The notes under the pieces: model-generated
Databases searched by the model: none
What the model was told of the DNA's origin: nothing
What the model saw: only the letters and a program-made list of their open reading frames with translations
Position numbers and translations under genes: made by a program
In this document: piece after piece, positions 56,161 through 64,000 of the stretch
Layout of the letters: each line of letters starts with the position of its first letter
How positions within the stretch are numbered: the stretch's first letter is position 1
Source of the DNA: Chelydra serpentina
Lineage: Eukaryota; Chordata; Testudines; Chelydridae
Direction: 5' to 3'
Assembly: GCA_037349315.1 (NCBI GenBank)
Contig: JBAIAC010000023.1
Location: 38,055,501-38,119,500 of the forward strand
DNA: 64,000 nucleotides

Positions 56161-59100
56161 CAACTTGTAGCTACTTACAAGAGCGGGGTGCTAGCTACCC
56201 TACGTCTTAAGTAAATTCCAACGGATAGATCATGCAGTGTATTCTGAATCTTGTCTGAGTTAGTCTATTCTGCCAGATGGGACATATTTGAGACAAATAA
56301 CCTATATTTGTCATTGTGTAATTATGTACAATTTATTTAAATATAAGAATTCATGGATAAAGTCAAACCTGCTTAGAATTCGATTTTACTTGTGCTTGAG
56401 TCCCTCATTGAGGATTCTATTCTGGATTATTCACTCCATTTTTTGACCATGCTTATTAAGCAAAGGTAATTGACTGAAGCCAGATTCTCACATGAAGCAC
56501 AGTACCTGCTAAATCACTGAGCTGTGTAGTATCTGCTTAGGGAAAGGCACCCGCTGAAGTGAGATCTCTTGACCCCTTTACATTGTCAGGTGTAGAAAGC
56601 TTTTCAGCATTTGTTGTTAATTTGCAGTATTGTATTTGGCAGCCATAAACAAAAGTATTTCCTTTGTTTTCCTTTTTCTCTTCACACCTTTATGTTAAAA
56701 GAAAGAGAGGTTACAAGCATGTGGGGCATGTGGAGAAGGCAAGGGGGTGAGAAGATCTTATTGGACACAAAAGCTCTTTAAGGTATTTTAATAATCACGT
56801 TAATGCCTTTTAAAGAAGATAAATGTAAGTCTTTATAATAACATTAATAAGAAATAAAAGAATACACGTCGTGTCTACCACGTGTCCCATTATCCGTGTT
56901 GTGCTAGTGGATTGGAAAAATTACACATTTGAGCCTGGCACTGAAGGCACTAGTCATCATGACTCTTTTTGCTGGTAAAATATTTGATTCTAGCACACAT
57001 TAGCCAGAGGAGGCTGGATTTTCAAGGGGTTGTGAAGTTTTTAGACACACAAAAGCTAGGCCATTTTGTGTGCAAGCACAGGCTGAATCAGGCGTGTGCG
57101 CTACAGTCAAAGCTGTGGCAAGAACCATCTCCAATAGGCAATCCCCTGTTAAGCATCCGCTTTTAAAAACTTTTTCCAGTACAGGTTAACTTGGCTATCA
57201 CTTAAAGGCTTCCTCCATAATTAGTTTATTTGTATGAACCAATAACCACTCAGGCTCAAGGCCCCGTTGTGCTGGTTGCCATACAAACATACAGAGTCAG
57301 AGATTCATTACCCCAGTGAGCTTAGGTCAAGATACAAGCGGGTGTAAGTAACAATTGGAAGACAAGGGTAAGAGTGATAGAAACTCATGGTTCTCGTGCT
57401 TATATAGACTAGCTATATGCCTGGCAGCTAATGAATCCTGGGACCAACACTGCTAGCTAATAAAGACAGTTTCAAAGTATGGATGGACGAACCATTTCAA
57501 CTGCATAGAACTAATAGTTGACGTATTTCTTCTGTAAACCAGAACATCCCATTCTTCACATTCAGCATCTTATGCCACCCACAATGTATATTACTCTGTT
57601 TCCTCTGATCGTCCTGCTGTTGGCTTCAGAGGAGTCAAACTAGGGATGAATTTACCCCCATGATTTTAAAACTACCAACCTCTGATTGTTCTCTTTCCAT
57701 TCTTCCTACTCCCCCTGACAATGTTAGGTCATGAATTTGTCTGTTTTCTGTTGCAAAAATCTAGCAACCCATGGCCATTGATTTAAAAGGATTTACACCT
57801 GCGATTAAGCTGGGCCCTTATATTTATCCCGCTACTGTCTTCAGTAAATAGACACGAAGCTGATAATTAATTCCCAGCGCCACTTTCCCTACTCCTTGCA
57901 ATAGTTTCACGTTAACCTTTAAGGGTCCTTTGGGGGCACTTAGCTGAAGACATTTAGATGGGGCATGTGTAGGCACCCAGACTTTGGGTCCCTGATCGAA
58001 ACCAAATAATGGCTGTTTGTTCCTGGGAATCAGCCAGCCCAAGGCTACCTAGGCCTGCAGAAGCAGTAATTGCACCTGGAAAGGGAATGCAGGGACTTCA
58101 GATCCCTCCTTTTCCTACCCCTCTAGGGTGTTTCATGTACCATGTGCTGGGTGATAACATGAGAGGGCTCCATGTTTCTGAAACTAAACTGACCCTTAAT
58201 TAAGAGAACTATTGGCAGAGCTGCTGTTGCTGCAGCTAGAATTCCAGGCATGTGCACACAGACTGGCTTCCTGGTGACTCCCTTAAACTCTACCCTCCTG
58301 CGACCTATGGTCCTCTCTTCAAGTTCCATGCAGATTATTACATGGGAGCCCTGTAGTTGCTTGGTGCCGCTCCAAAAGTGCTCGGAACAGACTGTTAGGT
58401 CATGCAGTGATTTAGCACCTTTCCTGGGCAGCCTGAGATTGAGGTGGGGGTCCGCATTTATGGAGCTCTGACCAGATTTACAACAGCCCTCGTCCAGCGG
58501 GACGGCTGTTGTGGGGGGAGGCAATGACTGTGTAACAAGCAAACCCTACTTTCCCTGCAGCTGCTCCTGTGGGTGCAGGGGAGGTAGACGGCACATCCCT
58601 GTGCCCACAAAGGTGAATCTAGCCCCCTTCAAACTTTTCCAGGTTCACTCCCATTGCTGTTGAAAAGTCATCATCCCAGGAACCGTACTTTACCTCCAGT
58701 ATATCCGCGTGTCAGAATGAAACTGTGACACTTATCAGGCCTAATGTTCCTATTTATATATTTAACCATTAACACCCCCGGCTGGCCTACACCCCCCCCC
58801 CCCCGCAAAAGATACTTTAAAGGAACATTACAGGATTGAGCTGTGTGAATCCCATTAACATTAATGGGAGTTGTTCTCCCTATATCCCCATGTATCTCGT
58901 TAAAATATACCTATTACTGTCAGGCTGAAACCTACAAAAGCCAGGAGTTTCTGAGTTAAAGCTGAAACTTCATCATTAACTTATCCCATTGTGCCTAGGT
59001 ATTGCAACACCTTTTAACTTCTCAGATTCAAAGGTAACTTTTCTCCATTGAACTTAAAACAAATCTGCCTTGATAATACAGTAGGCTCTGCTATAGTTAA

Positions 59101-59512
59101 CACACACTTTTACTCTTGATCATATTGGAAATGTTTTCTGTCTCAATCAACCAATCTAAAATAAAGAGCGACAACGCAGTCAAAATAGCTTTTAACCCCT
59201 CCGCCCCCCAAGAATTGGGATATGAAATGTAAACATACTAAAGTCGTCTGCAAAAACACTGCAGCTCAAAACATCTAGCTCATCTAGTCTTCTAGCTCAA
59301 AACCTTGCAGCGTGACGATTGCAAGCGCTATTCATTACTCTAGTACTTTTTTAAAATAAAGGCTAGGAGCTCTATGTTAACAAATCACCCCAAACCTCTC
59401 TAGGGAATATGTACCCACTGGGATGTTAGGCTCTAAGGACCAAATGATTCTTATTTACACTAAGCCCACTCTACAGAACGGTGGTAGTGCAAAGGGGCCT
59501 TATAATGAGCAT
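56161..59512. other. long unassigned region
   Basis: About 3.3 kb without a recognised gene. Contains a 13-base C-run at 58792-58804 and a CCCATTAACATTAATGGGAG palindrome near 58850. Frames of up to 139 codons overlap and have no motifs. Confidence 0.4.
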
Positions 59513-59790
59513 AGGTCCAGTTCTACTCTACAGCCTTTTGTCAGTCAGGGGTGTGATGAGGTGTGATTTGTGACTGACATAGCTGTGCCAGCAAAAGCCT
59601 CTAGTGTACAGGCAAAAACTGTGCTTTTGCTGGTATGGTTTATTTTGCCCCAGGGAGCGGGGGGATTATGAGCTATACAGGCATAAACGCAGTTTTGTTG
59701 GTATAAGCTGCATCCACATTAGGAGCTCTTTGCCGGTTTAGTAAACGGGTGTAATTATACCAGCAAAATGCTCCTAGTGTAGATATGGCC
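59513..59790. mobile_element. probable GTCTACACT-type MITE, decayed
   Basis: The right end CTCCTAGTGTAGATATGGCC, read inverted, gives GGCCATATCTACACTAGG. The left end is near GGTCCAGTTCTACTCTACAG. The interior has TTTTGCTGGTA and its inverse TACCAGCAAAA, typical of fold-back MITEs. Left boundary uncertain. Confidence 0.55.
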
Positions 59791-59926
59791 TGAATGTAAC
59801 TTGCTCCCTGTTTAAGACCTCCGTATTCTGCCTTAGTTTAAAAGGCCTGAATGTAAATGGAGAGATCAGGTCCAAAAGTTCTGTTTTCTTAGGGAGTATG
59901 TCCATCAAAAAATGCTGTGTGCAGTC

Positions 59927-60030
59927 TTGTTGTAGCTGGGTCTGTCCCAGGATATTAGCGAGACCAGGTGGGTGAGGCAATATCTTTTATTGAACCAACT
60001 TCTCAGCAAAAAATGGACACGCATACAACC
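59927..60030. repeat. truncated relative of the 26851 fold-back element
   Basis: TTGTTGTAGCTGGGTCTGTC, CCAGGATATTAGCGAGACCA and GGTGGGTGAGGCAATATCTT, TTATTGAACCAACTT match the left end of the element at 26851, then similarity fades after AACTTCTCAGC. Only one end is present. Confidence 0.75.
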
Positions 60031-61264
60031 ACACTCCAGTCAATTTCAGTTTCTTCTTTAGGGTGGGAATAATTCTTTATCTTATGCTTCAAGTTAGAGC
60101 TGATGGGCAAGAATAACCTTCGATACAAACAAGGAAAGAAAGTAATTACACAGTACATGTGTGTGTATTTTTCTCTCTAGTGTGGACATCTGTTTTAACA
60201 TCATACAAATACATTTTCTGGACTCTAGGTCTCTAACTGTTGCTTATTAACCTATGACCAGTATTCCTGAACTTAATAGAACGAGATCACAGCTAGACCT
60301 AGTGCAAGAGTTTGTTCGGTCAGGAGGAACTCTGGTAGGGCTTCTTCCAGAAGCTTAACCATTAACAATAAGCGGTGAAATGAGTCATCCGTACTTTATT
60401 TTTAATTAGAGCTGCAGTGAGCTCAAGCTTGAGATCTGTTTTTCCCGCAGAGTCCTGAGCGGAAATCATCAGCATTCTCCTGATACTAACTGTGCATGTA
60501 TTTCTGTAAAGTAACAGTGTTACATTGTTGGGGATACAAACAGCAGAGCAAAACCTAACACCATTTAAAGCTTCTCATGGGCAGGTTAGCATAATTCATA
60601 TTGACTTAGTTTGCTCAGAACCATTTTCTTCAGCCGTATTTTTGTTTTTGTTATTAATGGCCAAAAGGATGAGAGGCAGTGTTGGGGGTCGGGATTAGGG
60701 GGACATATTTAAACAAGGGGAGATATTTGTTTTAAATTTATCCTGAAGTGCTTTAGATACATTTTTCATTAACAACATTAATTTTTTGTCTGCTTGAACC
60801 TCATGGAATAATAAACCCATTGGCTCTTCCTTTAAACTCATTTCGCATCTAGCCCATGAACAAATCAAGTACTTTCCTGTAGCAAACAAAGTGCTGATGA
60901 CTAATAATCTCTAATACCTGCAAATCCATTCAAGTACACACATGCAATTGAATGTTATTAACATTATTAAAATGAGGACTAAATCCAGGGTTAATGCTGG
61001 ATGAAACAACTTCTCTGGCTGTAAGGATGTTGCAGTAGATCTGGTGTGCAAATAAATACAGTGGTTTTAAAGAAAGTCCAGTTTCTAAACTGTATTGCAA
61101 AACAACTGAAAAATAAGTAGTTGAGGTGTTCTGCAGTGTTGTGGTATTTTGGGTGATTTATACAAATGTTGACAGCAAAACTCAACGGAAATTTGTTTCT
61201 GCTAATGTTGCTGGAAGATGTTTATCTGCATGGTATAAAATATATTTTAAGAAGTGTATATAAT
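60031..61264. other. unassigned sequence
   Basis: No gene or clear repeat. Confidence 0.4.
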
Positions 61265-61605
61265 CATCATGGTCTAGTACATAAGGAGTCAGGAGACCTG
61301 GATTCTGTTCATGGCGTGGCCACTAACCTTGGCCAATTCATCTCTCTCTACCTCTATTTCCCCTCCCATCCTTTGTCTGACTTGTCTATTTATTAACAAT
61401 GCCTAGCTCTTACATAGACTTTTTCATCAGTAGATGTTACACTGCTTTGCAAAGAAGGTCAGTGGCACTATCCCCATTTTAAAGATGAGGAAACTGAGGC
61501 ACAGAGAGGGAAAGTGGCTTGCCCGAGTTCACCCAGAAGATCAGTGGCTGAGCCAGGATTAGAACCCTAGTCTGCTGAGTTCCTCTCCAGTGCTCTACAC
61601 TACAT
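61265..61605. mobile_element. two MIR-like SINE pieces in opposite orientation
   Basis: About 61265-61395 is a plus-strand head (CATGGTCTAGTACATAAGGA, GTCAGGAGACCTGGATTCTG, CTAACCTTGGCCAATTCATC). About 61400-61605 is an inverted copy: ACTATCCCCATTTTAAAGAT, GAGGAAACTGAGGCACAGAG, GGCTTGCCCGAGTTCACCCA, GGCTGAGCCAGGATTAGAAC. Two separate old insertions lie back to back. Confidence 0.8.
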
Positions 61606-61903
61606 ATTTGTTTTCATTGCAAAATTGAGCTTCAGTCTCAGCTGGTGACTGTTGGCCCAGTTGCAATAACAACATTTAGTATATGTATACAATCATCTCC
61701 CTCTGATACTTGTTGGCTATTATAACTGCTCCCCATTTACAAATGAATCTGAATGGATTGGGCTAGATCAGGAGTGGCCAAACTGACCCTCCGAGCTGCC
61801 TACTATAATCTTCAGAAGTTTGAGAGTCACAAGACTTGCACAACCTGCTCCATGGGGTGGCGCCTGCCAGGGTGTGGGGCTTCTGCCCCAATGCCCCCCC
61901 CCA
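61606..61903. other. unassigned sequence beside the young CR1
   Basis: No recognised feature. The GC-rich piece at 61845-61900 immediately precedes the CR1 3' end. Confidence 0.4.
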
Positions 61904-61988
61904 CATAGAATCATAGAATCTCAGGGTTGGAAGGGACCTCAGAAGGTCATCTAGTCCAACCCCCTGCTCAAAGCAGGACCAACCCCAA

Positions 61989-63821
61989 CTAGATCATCCC
62001 AGTCAGGGCTTTGTCAAGCCTGACCTTAAAAACCTCTAAGGAAGGAGATTCCACCACCTCCCTAGGTAACCCATTCCAGTGCTTCACCACCCTCCTAGTG
62101 AAAAAGTTTTTCTTAATATCCAACCTAAACCTCCCCCTCTGCAACTTGAGACCATTACTCCTTGTTCTGTCATCTTCTACCACTGAGAACAGTCTAGATC
62201 CATCCTCTTTGGAACCCCCTTTTAGGTAGTTGAAAGCAGCTATCAAATCCCCCCTCACTCTTCTCTTCTGCAGGCTAAACAATCCCAGTTCCCTCAGCCT
62301 CTCCTCATAAGTCATGTGCTCCAGCCCCCTAATCATTTTTGCTGCCCTCCGTTGGACTCTTTCCAATTTATCCACATCCTTTTTGTAGTGTGGGGCCCAA
62401 AACTGGACACAGTACTCCAAATGAGGCCTCACCAGTGCCGAATAGAGGGGAATAATCACGTCCCTCGATCTGCTGGAAATGCCCCTACTTATACAGCCCA
62501 AAATGCCGTTAGCCTTCTTGGCAACAAGGGCACACTGTTGACTCATATTCAGCTTTTCGTCCACTGTAACCCCTAGGTCCTTTTCTGCAGAACCGCTGCC
62601 CAGCCATTCGGTCCCTAGTCTGTAGCAGTGCATGGGATTCTTCCGTCCTAAGTGCAGAACTCTGCACTTGTCCTTGTTGAACCTCAACAGATTTCTTTTG
62701 GCCCAATCCTCTAATTTGTCTAGGTCCCTCTGTATCCTATCCCTACCCTCCAGCGTATCAACCACTCCTCCCAGTTTAGTGTCATCTGCAAACTTGCTAC
62801 GGGTGCAGTCCACACCATCCTCCAGATCATTAATGAAGATATTGAATAAAACCGGCCCCAGCACCGACCCTTGGGGCACTCCACTTGATACCGGCTGCCA
62901 ACTAGACATGGAGCCATTGATCACTACCCGTTGAGAACGACCATCCAGCCAGTTTTCTATCCACCTTACCGTCCATTCATCCAGCCCATACTTCTTTAAC
63001 TTGCTGGCAAGAACACTGTGGGAGACTGTATCAAAAGCTTTGCTAAAGTCAAGAAATAGCACATCCACTGCTTTCCCCTCATCCACAGAGCCAGTTATCT
63101 CATCATAGAAGGCAATTAGGTTAGTCAGGCATGACTTGCCCTTGGTGAATCCATGCTGACTGTTCCTGATCACTTTCCCCTCCTTTAAGTGGTTCAGAAT
63201 TGATTCCTTCAGGACCTGTTCCATGATTTTTCCAGGGATTGAGGTGAGACTGACTGGCCTGTAGTTCCCCGGATCTTCCTCCTTCCCTTTTTTAAAGATG
63301 GGCACTACATTAGCTTTTTTCCAGTCATCCGGGACCTCCCCCGATTGCCATGATTTGTCAAAGATAATGGCCAATGACTCTGCAATCACATCGGCCAACT
63401 CCTTTAGCACCCTCGGATGCAGTGCATCCGGCCCCATGGACTTGTGTTCGTCCAGCTTTTCTAAATAGTCCCGAACTACTTCTTTCTCCACAGAGGGCTG
63501 GTCACCTCCTCCCCATACCGTGCTGCGGAGTGCAGCTGTCTGGGAGCTGCCCTTGTCTGTGAAGACAGAGGCAAAAAAAGCATTGAGTACACTAGCTTTC
63601 TCCACATCCTCTGTCACAAGGTTCCCTCCCTCATTCAGCAAGGGGCCCACACTTTCCTTGACTTTCTTCTTGTTGCTAACATACCTGAAGAAACCCTTCT
63701 TGTTACTCCTAACATCTCCAGCTAGCTGCAACTCCAAGTGTGATTTGGCCTTCCTAATTTCACTCCTGCATGCCTGAGCAATATTTTTATACTCCTCCCT
63801 GGTCATTTGTCCATCTTCCAC
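61989..63821 (-). CDS. CR1 ORF2 reverse transcriptase, 3' part (610 codons open)
   Basis: This is the reverse-transcriptase half of the CR1 polyprotein, which copies element RNA into DNA at a nicked target. The open stretch has the NYRPVSL block at about residues 186-192, motif A with catalytic aspartate 258 in [18 protein letters not shown] at 314-323, and the double aspartate 346-347 in KFADD, followed by the typical CR1 C-terminal domain and a TAG stop at 61989-61991. The listed first codon is GTG and is not a true start. Upstream the family continues in another frame (63994-63803, ending YKKWKMDK), so a single net frameshift near 63805-63815 breaks the protein in this copy. The missing endonuclease makes autonomous activity impossible to judge here. 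Confidence 0.93.
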   Translation of the reverse strand: MEDGQMTREEYKNIAQACRSEIRKAKSHLELQLAGDVRSNKKGFFRYVSNKKKVKESVGPLLNEGGNLVTEDVEKASVLNAFFASVFTDKGSSQTAALRSTVWGGGDQPSVEKEVVRDYLEKLDEHKSMGPDALHPRVLKELADVIAESLAIIFDKSWQSGEVPDDWKKANVVPIFKKGKEEDPGNYRPVSLTSIPGKIMEQVLKESILNHLKEGKVIRNSQHGFTKGKSCLTNLIAFYDEITGSVDEGKAVDVLFLDFSKAFDTVSHSVLASKLKKYGLDEWTVRWIENWLDGRSQRVVINGSMSSWQPVSSGVPQGSVLGPVLFNIFINDLEDGVDCTRSKFADDTKLGGVVDTLEGRDRIQRDLDKLEDWAKRNLLRFNKDKCRVLHLGRKNPMHCYRLGTEWLGSGSAEKDLGVTVDEKLNMSQQCALVAKKANGILGCISRGISSRSRDVIIPLYSALVRPHLEYCVQFWAPHYKKDVDKLERVQRRAAKMIRGLEHMTYEERLRELGLFSLQKRRVRGDLIAAFNYLKGGSKEDGSRLFSVVEDDRTRSNGLKLQRGRFRLDIKKNFFTRRVVKHWNGLPREVVESPSLEVFKVRLDKALTGMI

Positions 63822-63994
63822 TTCTTGTAAGCTGCTTTTTTGTGTTTAAGAAGAGCAAGGATTTCACTGTTAAGCCAAGCTGGTCGCCTGCCATATTTAC
63901 TTTTCTTTCTACACATCGGGATGGTTTGTTCCTGCAACCTCAATAAGGTTTCTTTAAAATACAGCCAGCTTTCCTCGACTCCTTTCCCCCTCAT
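63803..63994 (-). pseudogene. upstream CR1 ORF2 segment in a shifted frame
   Basis: This frame reads [36 protein letters not shown], then [10 protein letters not shown] and stop. It is the linker between endonuclease and reverse transcriptase in CR1 ORF2. The following residues of the family ([10 protein letters not shown]) continue in the overlapping frame of the 61989-63821 stretch, so the two belong to one original protein. The change is one missing base, or an equivalent net shift, close to 63805-63815. Confidence 0.85.
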
Positions 63995-64000
63995 TTTATT

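Larger units (their letters stand above)
61904..64000 (-). mobile_element. CR1 LINE, nearly intact, runs off the right edge
   Basis: The 3' terminus CATAGAATCATAGAATCTCA starts at 61904, followed by the 3' untranslated region and, from 61989 upward on the minus strand, ORF2. Coding similarity continues to the window end, so the 5' part with the endonuclease and ORF1 lies beyond 64000 or is truncated. Copies at 4425, 6195, 9776, 34475 and 41600 are shorter and more decayed, so this is the youngest and most complete CR1 here. No target duplication can be checked because one end is missing. Confidence 0.97.

Noticed and set aside
58123..58542. 139-codon minus-strand frame
   Set aside because: No recognisable domain, overlapping frames on the other strand, and no splice-site or codon-use argument that would support an exon.
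1..64000. An undescribed multi-gene system (defence, biosynthesis or similar)
   Set aside because: No cluster of host-type or prokaryote-type genes is present. All coding signal comes from LINE retrotransposons, so claiming a novel gene system would not be supported.

Overview
This window looks like non-coding nuclear DNA from a turtle, most likely cryptodiran. The main clues are a tRNA-derived SINE of the turtle Cry type (47829-48030), many CR1 LINE copies of several ages including one with a nearly open reverse-transcriptase frame, ancient MIR-like SINEs, and a large set of short non-autonomous DNA transposons. Species and chromosome cannot be named from the sequence alone. I found no host exon, host RNA gene, operon, CRISPR array or prokaryotic feature that I can defend. 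The interval is probably intergenic or intronic, and the only long reading frame is the reverse transcriptase of a CR1 element.

Layout. 0-9 kb: an old hAT-like element, two MIR-like SINEs (one split by a MITE), a young CR1 3' end, and a long decayed CR1. 9-12.3 kb: more decayed CR1 pieces in both orientations, an AT-rich fold-back repeat, and the first of four GC-rich hAT-type elements. 12.3-18 kb: mostly unassigned sequence. 18-20.1 kb: a mariner-like MITE with TA flanks, and a GTCTACACT-ended MITE with a GC-rich hAT copy nested in it. 20-26 kb: mostly unassigned. 24-30 kb: several fold-back repeats of the GTAGCCGTGTTAG family and two GTCTACACT-type MITEs. 31.5-34 kb: a frameshifted RTE-like LINE. 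34-42.4 kb: CR1 3' ends and AT-rich fold-backs. 44-47 kb: an old CR1 (L3-like) split by two later insertions. 47.8-52.6 kb: Cry-type SINE, GC-rich repeats, an hAT-type palindrome and a fourth GC-rich hAT copy. 55-56.2 kb: a MIR-like SINE, a 200-bp hAT MITE and a 5S rRNA-derived SINE. 61.9-64 kb: a nearly intact CR1 running off the right edge.

Best supported by the raw sequence are the DNA-transposon insertions with target-site duplications read base by base. Four elements have perfect 8-bp duplications (18997-19286, 51284-51732, 52245-52571, 55681-55880), two have 7 of 8 (11753-12129, 45641-46007), and one has a TA pair (18122-18241). These and the LINE splits give a relative chronology of insertions. 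The GC-rich family carries a minisatellite and conserved terminal hairpins, and is the nearest thing here to an unusual system; it is a repeat family, not a gene system. Family names come from recognised motifs, not from any search.
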